Shown piece after piece: positions 1 through 9,233 of a stretch of 64,000 nt of DNA. The stretch comes from Gemmobacter aquatilis (GTDB lineage Bacteria; Pseudomonadota; Alphaproteobacteria; Rhodobacterales; Rhodobacteraceae): positions 186,001-250,000 of the forward strand of contig NZ_FOCE01000003.1 in the NCBI RefSeq assembly GCF_900110025.1, given 5' to 3'. The stretch's first letter is position 1, and every line of letters starts with the position of its first letter. The translations under genes were made by a program, and so were the position numbers. Under the pieces are notes generated by a model that saw only the letters and a list, made by a program, of their open reading frames with translations, searched no databases and had not been told where the DNA came from.

Positions 1-1
1 G

Positions 2-370
2 GTGCTGTCGGGCGAAGGGAAAATGGTCAACGTGACCCTGTGTTTCAGCGTCAATCAGGCGCTGATCGCGGCCAAGGCCGGGGCCACCTTCATCAGCCCG
101 TTCATCGGGCGGCTGGATGACATCAACCTGGATGGCATGGACCTGATTTCCGACATCCGTCAGGTCTATGACAATTACGGCTTTGAAACCCAGATCCTTG
201 CCGCCTCGATCCGCACGCTGAACCATGTCACGCAATGCGCGCTGGTCGGCGCCGACGTGATGACGGCGCCGCCTTCGGTGATCAAGGGGCTGGCCAGCCA
301 TGTGCTGACCGACAAGGGCCTTGACCAGTTCGTGAAGGACTGGGCGAAAACCGGCCAGTCGATCCTCTGA
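2..370 (+). CDS. Transaldolase / fructose-6-phosphate aldolase family, C-terminal part (5' end outside window)
   Basis: This is the last 122 codons of a small (TalC/Fsa-type) transaldolase, an alpha/beta-barrel enzyme that transfers or releases a dihydroxyacetone unit from fructose 6-phosphate in the cytoplasm. The visible part has the family pattern: NVTLCFS, then the barrel strand with [15 protein letters not shown], then [12 protein letters not shown] and a final GADVMTAPP. The Schiff-base lysine should lie upstream of the window edge and is not seen. A strong terminator follows the stop codon. The call to the superfamily is firm. Transaldolase versus F6P aldolase cannot be decided from this fragment. 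Confidence 0.85.
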   Translation: MLSGEGKMVNVTLCFSVNQALIAAKAGATFISPFIGRLDDINLDGMDLISDIRQVYDNYGFETQILAASIRTLNHVTQCALVGADVMTAPPSVIKGLASHVLTDKGLDQFVKDWAKTGQSIL

Positions 371-384
371 TCGGACCCGTGCTG

Positions 385-414
385 AAACGGCCCGGCCCCG
401 TGCCGGGCCGTTTT
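385..414 (+). terminator. Rho-independent terminator after the transaldolase gene
   Basis: A 10-bp perfect stem (ACGGCCCGGC / GCCGGGCCGT) with a 5-nt loop, extended by two A-T pairs, runs straight into TTTT. It starts 14 nt after the stop codon and ends before DUF484. Confidence 0.85.
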
Positions 415-493
415 CACATTTACGATAAAAAGATGAAGAAAACCGCGCAAATCGCTGCTAATCTTGCGCAACAAGAACAACGGGCAGCCTGAC

Positions 494-1186
494 ATGATCG
501 AACCCGACCTGCGCGACCGCATCATGGCGGCGCCGGAAGTCATCCTTGAAGACCAGGATCTGATGCGCGCGCTCATCGGGGCCAATGAACGCGCGATGGG
601 CAGCAACATCGTCGATCTGCGCGGCATTGCCATGGAACGGCTGGAACACCGGCTGGAGCGGTTGGAGGATACCCACCGCACCGTGATCGCCGCCGCCTAT
701 GAAAATCTGGCCGGCACCAATCAGGTGCATCGCGCGATCCTGCAAATGCTCGATCCGCTGTCGTTCGAGGATTTTCTGAAAAGCCTGTCCTCCGATGTGG
801 CGGCGACGCTGCGGGTGGATTGCATCCGGCTGGTGCTGGAATCGGTGCAAGAGGCCGAAGACCCGGCGCTGCGTCGTCTGGGCGATGTGCTGTGCGTGGC
901 CGAACCGGGCTTTACCGCCGATTATGTCAGCGGCGGGCGCAATGTTTCGTTGCGGGCAGTGACACTGCGTCAGACCGTGCCCACTTCGGAACTGATCTAT
1001 GGCGAACGGGTTGGCTGGATCCGGTCCGAGGCGCTGATGCGGCTGGATTTCGGCAAGGGGCGGCTGCCGGGGCTGCTGGTGATGGGGTCGGAAGATCCGC
1101 ATCACTTCAAACCCACCCATGGCACCGATCTGCTGGCCTTCTTCGCCGGGGTGTTCGAGCGGACGATGCGCCGCTGGCTGTCATGA
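494..1186 (+). CDS. DUF484 family protein (GAF-like)
   Basis: The protein has about 230 residues and belongs to DUF484, a family of unknown biochemical role with a GAF-like fold that is commonly encoded directly before xerC. The N-terminal third (DLRDRIMAAPEVILEDQDLMRALI) is the recognisable helical lead-in, followed by a heptad-like stretch around RLEHRLERLEDTHR and the GAF-like part. The ATG at 494 is chosen. A TTG ten codons upstream is possible, and neither has a clear Shine-Dalgarno. The stop overlaps the xerC start by 4 bp (ATGA), so the two genes are probably translated together. Confidence 0.75.
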   Translation: MIEPDLRDRIMAAPEVILEDQDLMRALIGANERAMGSNIVDLRGIAMERLEHRLERLEDTHRTVIAAAYENLAGTNQVHRAILQMLDPLSFEDFLKSLSSDVAATLRVDCIRLVLESVQEAEDPALRRLGDVLCVAEPGFTADYVSGGRNVSLRAVTLRQTVPTSELIYGERVGWIRSEALMRLDFGKGRLPGLLVMGSEDPHHFKPTHGTDLLAFFAGVFERTMRRWLS

Positions 1187-2106
1187 CCCTTGCCATCTCG
1201 CCTGCGGCCCGTGCCGCCATGGCGGAATGGCTGACCCATCTGCGCGCATTGGACGGGCGGGCCGATCTGACGGTCAAGGCCTACGGCGCCGATGTCGCGG
1301 GCTATCTGAGCTTTCTCGCCCATCATCGTGGCGGCACCGAGGGGCTGGCGGCGCTGGCGCAAGTGCCGCTGTCAGACCTGCGCGCCTGGATGGCGCATGA
1401 ACGCGGGCGCGGTGTGGCACCCCGCTCGCTGGCACGGTCGCTTTCGGCGGTGAAGGGCTTTACCGGCTGGCTGGCGGAACGCGAAGGGGTGGATGCCACT
1501 GCCGTTCTGTCCGCCCGCGCCCCGCGCTTTCAGAAGAAACTGCCCCGCCCGCTGAGCATCGACGCGGCAGCCGATGTGCTGGACAGCGTGGGCGACGACG
1601 CGCGCAGCCCATGGGTGGCGGCGCGCGATACCGCCGTGGTCACGCTGCTGTACGGCTGCGGCCTGCGGATTTCCGAGGCGTTGGGGCTGACCGGCGCCGA
1701 CCATCCGCTGGCGCAGGTGCTGCGCATCCGCGGCAAGGGCGGCAAGGAACGGCTGGTGCCGGTGCTGCCCGCCGCCCGCGCCGCCGTGGCCGAATATGCG
1801 CGGCTCTGCCCGCATGACCTGACCGCCACCGCACCGCTGTTTCGCGGCACACGCGGCGGGCCGCTGAACCCGCGCCTGATCGCAGCGGCGATGGAGCGGA
1901 CACGCAACCGGCTTGGCCTGCCCGCCACCGCCACGCCCCACGCGCTGCGCCACAGCTTTGCCACCCATCTTCTGGGCGCGGGCGGTGACCTGCGGGCGAT
2001 TCAGGAATTGCTGGGCCATGCCTCGCTGTCCACCACCCAGACCTATACGGCGGTGGATGCCGCCCGTCTGATGGAGGTCTATGCCCGCACCCATCCGCGC
2101 GCCTGA
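1183..2106 (+). CDS. xerC: Tyrosine recombinase XerC
   Basis: This is a site-specific tyrosine recombinase that acts with XerD at dif to resolve chromosome dimers. It has 307 aa, the usual size. An N-terminal SAM-like core-binding domain covers about residues 10-100. The catalytic domain shows the full set: Arg162 (GLRISEAL), Lys185 (RGKGGKER), His253-x-x-Arg256 (HALRHSFATHLL), His279 (LGHASLS) and the nucleophile Tyr288 (TTQTYTAV). The start is the ATG overlapping the DUF484 stop. The pairing with DUF484 and the lack of any phage context favour the housekeeping XerC over a mobile-element integrase. Confidence 0.92.
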   Translation: MTLAISPAARAAMAEWLTHLRALDGRADLTVKAYGADVAGYLSFLAHHRGGTEGLAALAQVPLSDLRAWMAHERGRGVAPRSLARSLSAVKGFTGWLAEREGVDATAVLSARAPRFQKKLPRPLSIDAAADVLDSVGDDARSPWVAARDTAVVTLLYGCGLRISEALGLTGADHPLAQVLRIRGKGGKERLVPVLPAARAAVAEYARLCPHDLTATAPLFRGTRGGPLNPRLIAAAMERTRNRLGLPATATPHALRHSFATHLLGAGGDLRAIQELLGHASLSTTQTYTAVDAARLMEVYARTHPRA

Positions 2107-2157
2107 CCCCCAATCCCGCCGGTTGCGCCGCCCCGGAATTTGCGGCATTCCTGTCGC

Positions 2158-2862
2158 ATGACCCTGCGCTTCAAAGCCCTTCTCGTTCACCTCTTCACCG
2201 GCACCGGTGCGGTTCTTGCCATGCTCGCCATGCTGGAGGCGGTGGAACTGCGCTGGGATGCCATGTTCGTCTGGCTGGTGGTAGCGCTGTTCGTCGATGG
2301 CATCGACGGGCCGCTGGCCCGGCGCTACGATGTGAAAACCAACTGGCCCACCTATGACGGCGTGCTGCTGGATCTGATCATCGACTATCTGACCTATGTG
2401 TTCATCCCCGCCTTCGCGCTGTTCAAATCCGACCTGCTGCCGGGCTGGACAGGGTGGCTGGCGATCATCGTCATCACCTATGGGTCGGCGATCTATTTCG
2501 TCGATACGCGGATGAAAACAAAGGATAACTCCTTCGCGGGCTTTCCGGCCTGCTGGAACATGTTCATTCTGGTGATGTTCGCCCTGCATCCAAGCGAAGG
2601 CGTGATTCTGGCCTTCGTGATCGCGCTGACCGTGGCGATGTTCACCAATCTGAAATTCATCCACCCCACCCGCACCAAACGCTGGCGCAAGATCAGCCTG
2701 CCAATCGCGCTCGCCTGGACCTTCTTTGCCGGCTGGGCCGCCTGGGTGGATTTCCACCCGGCCAGTTGGGCGCATTGGGGGCTGGTGGTCACCTCGCTTT
2801 ACCTGACCTTCGCGGGAATCGCGCAGCAGATCATCCCCGAACGCCCGCAGCGCCTCGCCTGA
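2158..2862 (+). CDS. pcs: Phosphatidylcholine synthase (CDP-diacylglycerol--choline O-phosphatidyltransferase)
   Basis: This membrane enzyme of the CDP-alcohol phosphatidyltransferase family condenses choline with CDP-diacylglycerol to give phosphatidylcholine in one step, the bacterial Pcs route. The signature metal-binding motif is visible as DGPLARR, then DGVLLDLIIDY (DG..AR, G...D...D). About eight hydrophobic segments fill 234 residues. The Pcs-specific run KTKDNSFAGFPACWN is present. The ATG at 2158 is preferred to a TTG six codons upstream. The gene sits alone, 51 bp after xerC, and is convergent with the exporter downstream. Its presence implies phosphatidylcholine in the membrane, given external choline. 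Confidence 0.9.
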   Translation: MTLRFKALLVHLFTGTGAVLAMLAMLEAVELRWDAMFVWLVVALFVDGIDGPLARRYDVKTNWPTYDGVLLDLIIDYLTYVFIPAFALFKSDLLPGWTGWLAIIVITYGSAIYFVDTRMKTKDNSFAGFPACWNMFILVMFALHPSEGVILAFVIALTVAMFTNLKFIHPTRTKRWRKISLPIALAWTFFAGWAAWVDFHPASWAHWGLVVTSLYLTFAGIAQQIIPERPQRLA

Positions 2863-2884
2863 ACCGGGCAAGACTGAGAGATCG

Positions 2885-3721
2885 TCAGAGCCGGGTGACG
2901 ATGACCCCGGCCACGATCATCAGCGATGCGATGGCCTTGTCGCGTGTCATCCGCTCGCCAAAAGCCAGCCAGCCGATCAGCACGGCAAACAGGATCGAGG
3001 TTTCGCGCAAGGCGGCCACCAGCGCGATGGGGGCAATGGTCATCGCCCAGATCGAGATCGCATAGGCACCATACGAGGCGGCAGAGGCCGCGCTGCCCAG
3101 CACCCAGGCGCGGGGCGCGCGCGGCAGGGCATCCGTGCCGCGCAGGGCCAAAGTGCCCAAAGTGAAAATCAGGCCGTCGAACACGAAAACCCAGGCGACA
3201 TAGGCCACCGCATCGCCGGACACCCGGGCCCCCAGCCCGTCGATCAGCGTATAGGTGGCCGTCGCAGCGGCAGAACCGAAGGCGAAGGGCAACAACTTGC
3301 GGCTTTCACCATCGGTAAACACGCCCCGTGCCATCAGTGCGATCCCCAGCGCCAGCAACAGGATGCCGCCATATTGCGGCGCGGTCATTTCGTCATGCAG
3401 GAAGGCCGCCCCGAACAGCGCCACCGCCATCGGCGCGGCGCCCCGGGCAATCGGATAGACGCGCGACAGATCGCCCCGATCATAGGCGAAGGTCAGGAAC
3501 GTCTTGTAAAAGAAATGCGTGCAGCCCGCCGCCACGGCCCAGGGCCAGGCCTCCGGCGCGGGCAGCGGACGGCTGAGCGCAATGGCAAGCCCGATGGGGA
3601 TTTCGGCCACCGACAGGATCAGCATTGCGCCCAGCCGCGAGGTGCCCAGCTTGATCAGCGCATTCCACAGCGCATGAAGGAAGGCCGCGCCCAGCACCGC
3701 CAGAAGAACCAGAAAACTCAC
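2885..3721 (-). CDS. DMT-superfamily (EamA) exporter
   Basis: This is a ten-helix drug/metabolite transporter of 278 aa with two EamA repeats, roughly residues 5-125 and 135-275. The first begins with the typical FLHALWNALIK helix and the second holds the APIALVAALRETSILFAVLIGW segment near the end. The substrate is unknown. The GTG at 3721 is chosen because GGAGGG lies 6 bp upstream, and the hydrophobic first helix begins at once. A longer reading frame upstream adds only basic residues. The gene is convergent with pcs, and its 5' side faces a palindromic repeat. Confidence 0.8.
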   Translation of the reverse strand: MSFLVLLAVLGAAFLHALWNALIKLGTSRLGAMLILSVAEIPIGLAIALSRPLPAPEAWPWAVAAGCTHFFYKTFLTFAYDRGDLSRVYPIARGAAPMAVALFGAAFLHDEMTAPQYGGILLLALGIALMARGVFTDGESRKLLPFAFGSAAATATYTLIDGLGARVSGDAVAYVAWVFVFDGLIFTLGTLALRGTDALPRAPRAWVLGSAASAASYGAYAISIWAMTIAPIALVAALRETSILFAVLIGWLAFGERMTRDKAIASLMIVAGVIVTRL

Positions 3722-3790
3722 GCGCGCCCTCCGATCAGATCGGCTCTGGGTAAGGCGGCTGTGGCGGCGCTGCAAGGTGGATTGCGGGCT

Positions 3791-3915
3791 GCCCCCTCAC
3801 CCTGCCCTCTCCCCCAAGGGGAGAGGGTGCGTTGCGCTTGGTTGCGAGGCGCGCCCATCCCGACCGTGCGACCGGCTCCCTCTCCCCTTGGGGGAGAGGG
3901 TTGGGGTGAGGGGCA
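3791..3915. repeat. Large REP-like palindrome, copy 1
   Basis: Two hairpins, each of the form CCCTCTCCCC-n-GGGGAGAGGG, are flanked by outer arms CCCCTCACCC and GGGTGAGGGG, so the whole 125 bp can also fold as one long inverted repeat. The same sequence family recurs at 9047-9233 and 33292-33418. It fills the space between the DMT exporter and ogt. Confidence 0.85.
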
Positions 3916-3928
3916 TCCGCACGTCCCC

Positions 3929-4384
3929 TCAGATCAGCAGCCCCGCCGCCCCTTCATGGCGCAACAGCGCCACCTTGGTTTCCACGCCCCCCGGCGCCGA
4001 AAACCCGCCCAGAGTGGCGCGACCCAGCACCCGGTGGCAGGGGATCAGGATCGGCAGCGGGTTGGCACCGCAGGCCTGCCCCACCGCCTGCGCCGGGGCG
4101 CCGATGGCGCGGGCAATCTCGCCATAGGTCCGGGTTTCGCCGAAAGGGATCGCGGCCATGGCCCGGCGCACCTGCGCATGTATCCCCTGCCCCCAGTCGA
4201 AGGGCAGATCGAACGCGATCAGACGGCGGTCGAAATAGGCGGCCAACTGGTGCAGCGCCTCATCCAGCAGAGCCGAGCCTTCGCCGGGATCATCCCGCCA
4301 GTCAAGGCGGACAAGAACCCCGTCCGCCTCGTGGATCGTCATCGCGCCGAACGGGCCTTGCAGCACCGCCCGGCGCGTCGTCAT
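3929..4384 (-). CDS. ogt: Methylated-DNA--[protein]-cysteine S-methyltransferase
   Basis: A suicide DNA-repair protein that moves the methyl group from O6-methylguanine to its own cysteine. It has 151 aa, the single-domain Ogt/MGMT length. The active site is PCHRV with Cys116, preceded by the helix-turn-helix-like stretch ETRTYGEIARAIG that binds DNA and followed by LGGFSAPGGVETK. The start overlaps the ileS stop by 4 bp (ATGA), which defines the ATG at 4384 and implies co-translation with ileS. There is no Ada regulatory domain. Confidence 0.92.
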   Translation of the reverse strand: MTTRRAVLQGPFGAMTIHEADGVLVRLDWRDDPGEGSALLDEALHQLAAYFDRRLIAFDLPFDWGQGIHAQVRRAMAAIPFGETRTYGEIARAIGAPAQAVGQACGANPLPILIPCHRVLGRATLGGFSAPGGVETKVALLRHEGAAGLLI

Positions 4385-7347
4385 GCCAATGCCTCGTCGC
4401 AGCGGGCGCAGGTATGGGGGTGCTTGTGCGCGCCGACATCCGGCAGGATCTGCCAGCAGCGCTGACATTTCTCGCCCTCTGCCAGTTCAAAGACCACCGC
4501 AACGCCCGGCACTTCGGGCAGGCGGAACGCCTCGTTCGGGGCCGGATCGGCGGTCACCTGAATCGCAGAGGTGATGCAGATATTGGCAAAATCCACCGAT
4601 TTCAGCGCTTTGAGCACCCCGGCATCCTCCACATGCACCACCGGCGCCGCCTCCAGCGAGGCACCGATCACCTTCGCAGTGCGCTGCACCTCCAGTGCCG
4701 CCGTGACCACGCGGCGCACCTGCCGCAGTTGCGCCCATTTCGCCGCCAGCGGCTCGTCCAGCCAATCCTTCGGCGTATCGGGCATATCCTGCAGGTGGAT
4801 CGACGACTCCGTCCCCGGGAAGCGGCAGAGCCAGACCTCCTCCATCGTGAAGACGAGGATCGGCGCCAGCCAGGCGGTCAGCCGGTGGAACAGGATGTCC
4901 AGCACCGTGCGCGCGGCGCGGCGGCGCAGCGCCGTCGGCGCATCGCAATACAGGCTGTCCTTGCGGATGTCGAAATAGACCGAAGACAGATCGACGGTGC
5001 AGAAGGTGAACAGCTTCTGGAACACGCCCTGGAAATCATAGGCCGCATAACCTTTGCGCACCTCGGTATCCAGTTCGGCCAGCCGGTGCAGCACCCAGCG
5101 TTCCAGTTCGGGCATGTCGGCGGTGGCCACCCGTTCCGCCTCGGTGAATCCGTCAAGGTTTCCAAGGATATAGCGCATGGAGTTGCGCAGGCGGCGATAG
5201 CTGTCGGCCACCCCTTTCAGGATTTCCTTGCCGATGCGCAGATCGACCGTGTAGTCGGCCTGCGCCACCCAAAGCCGCAGGATGTCGGCGCCGTATTCCT
5301 TGATCACCTGTTCCGGCGCCACGGTATTGCCCAGCGATTTGGACATTTTCATGCCCTTCTCGTCCAGCGTGAAACCGTGGGTCAGCACGCCGCGATAGGG
5401 CGCGCGGCCCTTGGTGCCGCAGGCTTGCAGCATGGAGGAATGGAACCAGCCGCGATGCTGGTCGGTGCCTTCCAGATAGAGGTCGGCCAACCCATCCGCG
5501 CTGCCATCCGGCCGGTCGCGCAGCACAAAAGCATGGGTCGATCCACTATCGAACCACACATCCAGCACGTCGAAGACCTGTTCATAATCCGACGGATCGA
5601 CGATGCCAGACAGCACCTTTTCCTTGAAACCTTGCACATACCAGACATCGGCGCCTTCAGCCTCGAAAGCCGCCGCGATACGGGCGTTGACCTCGGCGTT
5701 GCGCAGCAGGAAGTCGGGATCGGTGGGTTTGGCGCCCTTTTTGGTGAAGCAGGTCAGCGGCACGCCCCAGGCGCGCTGGCGCGACAGCACCCAATCGGGG
5801 CGTGCCTCGATCATCGAATGCAGGCGGTTGCGGCCAGTGACCGGGGTCCATTGCACCAGTTGGTTGATCGAGTTCAGCGCCCGTTTGCGGATCGTGTCGC
5901 CATAGGTGCCCATGCCGTCATCCAGCGGCTTGTCGATGGCGACAAACCATTGCGGCGTGTTGCGATAGATCAGCGGCGCCTTCGACCGCCAGCTATGTGG
6001 GTAGCTGTGTTTCAGCTTGCCCTTGGCAAACAGCGCCCCGGCGCCATGCAGCGCCTTGATATTGCTGACATTGGCCGGGCCTTCCTTGCCATCGGGATTG
6101 ATGATCGCCTGTCCGCCAAACAGCGGCAGATCCTTGCGATAGGAGCCGTCAGCCTCGACATTATAGGTCATCGGCAGGCCGAATTTCAGGCCCATCTGAT
6201 AGTCGTCATCGCCATGGCTGGGCGCGGTATGCACAAAGCCGGTGCCCGCGTCATCGGTGACGTGATCGCCGGGGAGGAGGGGGACGTCATAGTCCCATTC
6301 GCCTTTGCCGCCTTCGATACCGCGGTAGGGATGGGCCAGTTGCACATCATCGAAATCATCCGGCCGACAGTTGATCTCGCGCGTGAAGGCGGTGACTTTT
6401 GCGGCAGTCATCACCGCCTCGGCAAGCTTGTCTGCGAGAATCAGGCGTTCGCCGACCTGCGCGGTGGCGTTCTCGGCCACCGCATCGACGCGATAGACGC
6501 CATAGGCGATTGTGGGGTTGAAGGCCACAGCGCGGTTCTGCGGGATCGTCCAGGGCGTGGTGGTCCAGATCACCACCGAGGTGCCGGGCAGATAAAGCTG
6601 GCGCTGTTCGCCAAAGAAGGCGTCCTCGTCATCCTCGTAATCCCGACGTGCCGCACCAACCGCAACAACCTTGAACCGCACCCAGATCGTGTGGCTGGTA
6701 TGGTCGTGATACTCAACCTCTGCCTCGGCCAGCGCGGTCTTTTCCACCGGCGACCACATGACCGGCTTCGACCCCTGATAGAGCGAGCCGTTCATCAGGA
6801 ACTTCATGAACTCCTCGGCGATCACCGCCTCGGCGTGGTAATCCATGGTCAGATAGGGGTCAGCCCAGTTGCCGGTGATGCCCAGACGCTTGAATTCCTC
6901 GCGCTGGATGTCGATCCAGCCCTCGGCGAATTTGCGGCATTCCTGACGGAAGGCCACCACATCCACGTCGTCCTTGTTCAACCCCTTGGCGCGGTATTGC
7001 TCCTCGATCTTCCATTCGATCGGCAGGCCGTGGCAATCCCAGCCGGGCACATAGCGCGCGTCATGGCCCAGCATCTGCTGGCTGCGCACGATGAAATCCT
7101 TGAGGATCTTGTTCAGCGCGTGGCCGATATGCAGGTGGCCATTGGCATAGGGCGGGCCGTCATGCAGGGTGAAGGGCGTGCGGCCCGGCTTTTCGCGCAG
7201 CCGGTCATAGATGCCGATTTCGGCCCAGCGGGCCAGCCATGCCGGTTCGCGGGCGGGCAGGCCTGCGCGCATCGGGAATTCGGTTTCGGGCAGAAACACG
7301 GTGTCTTTGTAGTCGGAGCCAGTGGTTTCAGGCGTATCGGCGCACAT
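4381..7347 (-). CDS. ileS: Isoleucyl-tRNA synthetase
   Basis: The class I aminoacyl-tRNA synthetase charges tRNA-Ile in the cytoplasm. At 988 aa it is full length. The HIGH motif appears as HLHIGH at residues 71-76, the KMSKS motif near residue 666 (KMSKSLGN), the CP1 editing domain lies between them (WTTTPWTIPQN), and the C-terminal zinc finger is seen as CQRCW with a second CARC pair. An AAGGA Shine-Dalgarno sits 9 bp before the ATG. ogt follows with a 4-bp overlap. The gene is 176 bp downstream of the FAD oxidase gene and read on the same strand. Confidence 0.97.
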   Translation of the reverse strand: MCADTPETTGSDYKDTVFLPETEFPMRAGLPAREPAWLARWAEIGIYDRLREKPGRTPFTLHDGPPYANGHLHIGHALNKILKDFIVRSQQMLGHDARYVPGWDCHGLPIEWKIEEQYRAKGLNKDDVDVVAFRQECRKFAEGWIDIQREEFKRLGITGNWADPYLTMDYHAEAVIAEEFMKFLMNGSLYQGSKPVMWSPVEKTALAEAEVEYHDHTSHTIWVRFKVVAVGAARRDYEDDEDAFFGEQRQLYLPGTSVVIWTTTPWTIPQNRAVAFNPTIAYGVYRVDAVAENATAQVGERLILADKLAEAVMTAAKVTAFTREINCRPDDFDDVQLAHPYRGIEGGKGEWDYDVPLLPGDHVTDDAGTGFVHTAPSHGDDDYQMGLKFGLPMTYNVEADGSYRKDLPLFGGQAIINPDGKEGPANVSNIKALHGAGALFAKGKLKHSYPHSWRSKAPLIYRNTPQWFVAIDKPLDDGMGTYGDTIRKRALNSINQLVQWTPVTGRNRLHSMIEARPDWVLSRQRAWGVPLTCFTKKGAKPTDPDFLLRNAEVNARIAAAFEAEGADVWYVQGFKEKVLSGIVDPSDYEQVFDVLDVWFDSGSTHAFVLRDRPDGSADGLADLYLEGTDQHRGWFHSSMLQACGTKGRAPYRGVLTHGFTLDEKGMKMSKSLGNTVAPEQVIKEYGADILRLWVAQADYTVDLRIGKEILKGVADSYRRLRNSMRYILGNLDGFTEAERVATADMPELERWVLHRLAELDTEVRKGYAAYDFQGVFQKLFTFCTVDLSSVYFDIRKDSLYCDAPTALRRRAARTVLDILFHRLTAWLAPILVFTMEEVWLCRFPGTESSIHLQDMPDTPKDWLDEPLAAKWAQLRQVRRVVTAALEVQRTAKVIGASLEAAPVVHVEDAGVLKALKSVDFANICITSAIQVTADPAPNEAFRLPEVPGVAVVFELAEGEKCQRCWQILPDVGAHKHPHTCARCDEALA

Positions 7348-7523
7348 CTCGGGCGGTCCTTGGAATGGCGAAGGGGGCGGCCGCTTGGGGGCCGCAGAAT
7401 GGCTCGTAACCCGGCGGCTGGATCAGCGCGCCGGGCCGGTAATTCGATGGATGATCGCAGGATGGCTCATCATATGCGCCTTATAGGCAAGGGCGCGAGG
7501 CGGGTCCAGCCTTTCGGCGCGGG

Positions 7524-8888
7524 TCAGCGCCCGGTCAAGACGTTGCCGATGGCGGCAAGGCGGGAGGCGCGCCCTGTGCGGGTTTCGCGTTTGTCGGCAA
7601 GGGCATAGAGCGCATACATGCCGTGCACACCCAGCCAGCGCAGCGGCTCCGGCTCCCAGCGGCGGACCTTTCGGTTGACCCAAGGCAGGGCGGTGAGGTC
7701 GGTTTCGCGGCCCAAGGCCAGATCGGCGAGGGTGCGCCCGGCGAGGTTGGAGGTGCTGACCCCCACCCCCACATAGCCGCCTGCGAAGCCCAGCCCCGTT
7801 TCGCGCGCGAACCCGACCGAGGCGCACCAGTCGCGCGGCACGCCGAGCACGCCGCACCAGGCATGGTCGATGGGGTGGCGGGCGGCGTCTGGGAAATGGC
7901 GGTGCAGAATGGCGGTCAGGCGGCGGATGGTTTCGTCGCCCGGCGCGCCGCCGGTATCGGTGCGCGAGCCGAAACGGTAGGGCACCCCCCGCCCGCCGAC
8001 CGCGATCCGGCCTTCACGGGTGCGCTGGCAATAGCAATAGGCGTTGGCGAAATCTCCAATGATTTCATGGCCCTGCCAGCCGATCTTTGCCCATGTTTCC
8101 GGCGGCAGAGGCGCGGTGACGATCTGGGCAGAGTTCAGCGGCAGCCAGTCGCGGTGATGGCCGGGCAGATCGGCGGTGAAGCCTTCGGTGCAGCGCAGGA
8201 TCACCGGGGCGGTGACGCTGCCGTGGGGCGTTTCGACTGAGCCGGGGGCATAGGCGGTGACCGGGGTATCTTCGGCGATGCGGACGCCCAAAGCCGCGAC
8301 GACACGGGCCAGACCCTGCACCAGCTTGGCGGGCTGCACCCGCGCAACGCCGCCGATCACCATCGCCCCCAACGCGCCGGGGATGGCGACGCGATCAGAA
8401 ATTTCCTTTTTATTCAGTGCGCTTACCCGGGTTTCGCCCCAGCGTTGGCGGTGCGTCACCTCGGCCTTCAGGCGGGAAAGCTGGGCGGGGTTGGTGGCGA
8501 CCATCAGCTCGTCGGTGCGCAGGATGTCGGCCTCGATCCCCTCCGCCTCGGTCACGCGGATCACCTCGTCCACCGTGCCTTCCATCGCCTGCACCAGCGC
8601 GCGCAGGGCGGCGGGGGAGGATTGGCGCAGATAGGTGTCGTGGTTCCAGGCAAAGCCGCCAGTGAGCCAGCCGCCATTGCGGCCCGAGGCGCCAAAACCT
8701 GCGAATTCCCGCTCCAATACCAGCACATTCAGGGCTGGATTTGCCTTTTTCAGATAATAGGCCGTCCAGAGCCCGGTATAGCCTGCGCCGATGATGCAGA
8801 CATCTGCGGTGGTGTCACCTGCCAATGCCGGGCGGCGCGGGGGCAGGCCAATGTCGGCATACCAGAAGGAAATCTCGCCTTTGCGCAT
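7524..8888 (-). CDS. FAD-dependent oxidoreductase (DAO family, PuuB-like)
   Basis: A 454-aa flavoprotein of the D-amino-acid oxidase/glycine oxidase superfamily. The dinucleotide-binding motif is IIGAGYTGLWTAYYLKK near residue 32, followed by the second FAD contact GFGASGRNGGWLTGG. The C-terminal FAD segment is GLGFAGGYVGVGVSTSNLAG. This pattern matches gamma-glutamylputrescine oxidase-like enzymes that oxidise secondary amines, but the substrate cannot be named from sequence. No amine-catabolism genes flank it. A plausible promoter with a TTTGATCAAA palindrome lies about 60 bp upstream. Confidence 0.8.
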   Translation of the reverse strand: MRKGEISFWYADIGLPPRRPALAGDTTADVCIIGAGYTGLWTAYYLKKANPALNVLVLEREFAGFGASGRNGGWLTGGFAWNHDTYLRQSSPAALRALVQAMEGTVDEVIRVTEAEGIEADILRTDELMVATNPAQLSRLKAEVTHRQRWGETRVSALNKKEISDRVAIPGALGAMVIGGVARVQPAKLVQGLARVVAALGVRIAEDTPVTAYAPGSVETPHGSVTAPVILRCTEGFTADLPGHHRDWLPLNSAQIVTAPLPPETWAKIGWQGHEIIGDFANAYCYCQRTREGRIAVGGRGVPYRFGSRTDTGGAPGDETIRRLTAILHRHFPDAARHPIDHAWCGVLGVPRDWCASVGFARETGLGFAGGYVGVGVSTSNLAGRTLADLALGRETDLTALPWVNRKVRRWEPEPLRWLGVHGMYALYALADKRETRTGRASRLAAIGNVLTGR

Positions 8889-8924
8889 CGGTTTTGCCCT
8901 GTGTTGCCGCTGTGGTTTGGTGGC

Positions 8925-8953
8925 AGGCTAGCGCAAGGTCTGGATTTGATCAA
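8925..8953 (-). promoter_or_regulatory. Candidate promoter of the FAD oxidase gene with palindromic -35 region
   Basis: Read on the minus strand, TTGATC and TAGCCT are separated by 17 nt. The -35 hexamer lies inside a perfect 10-bp palindrome, TTTGATCAAA (8945-8954), which could be a repressor site. Confidence 0.35.
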
Positions 8954-9046
8954 ACACACTTCGCAACGGCGGAAATGGGGGGGTGACATTGCGGCACCCC
9001 CTGTACACCCCCCGTGCCGCCTGTGTCGGGCGAAATTGGGGGGTTG

Positions 9047-9233
9047 CCCCCTCCCCAACCCTCCCCCTGACAGGGGGAGGGAGCCGTTGCGCGGCGTGGT
9101 GGGGGGTCTCTGTCCCCCTCACCCTGCCCTCTCCCCCGGGGGGAGAGGGGGGCGTGGTGCGGGTGGATTGGCTGCGGCCTCTGTCCTGTCACACTGCCCT
9201 CTCCCCCTGGGGGGAGAGGGGGCGTTGTGTGGG
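9047..9233. repeat. REP-like palindromes, copy 2 (three hairpins in tandem)
   Basis: Three successive hairpins of the CCCTCTCCCCC/GGGGGAGAGGG type are spaced by related linkers (GCGTGGTG, GCGTTGTG). Compared with copy 1 there is an extra hairpin and the outer arms have drifted. The array ends about 10 bp from the ychF stop codon. Confidence 0.85.

Noticed and set aside
4414-7608. Very long open frame on the plus strand opposite ileS
   Set aside because: It mirrors ileS codons, is rich in His/Arg/Asp/Gly as usual for antisense frames in GC-rich DNA, and has no homologous motif.
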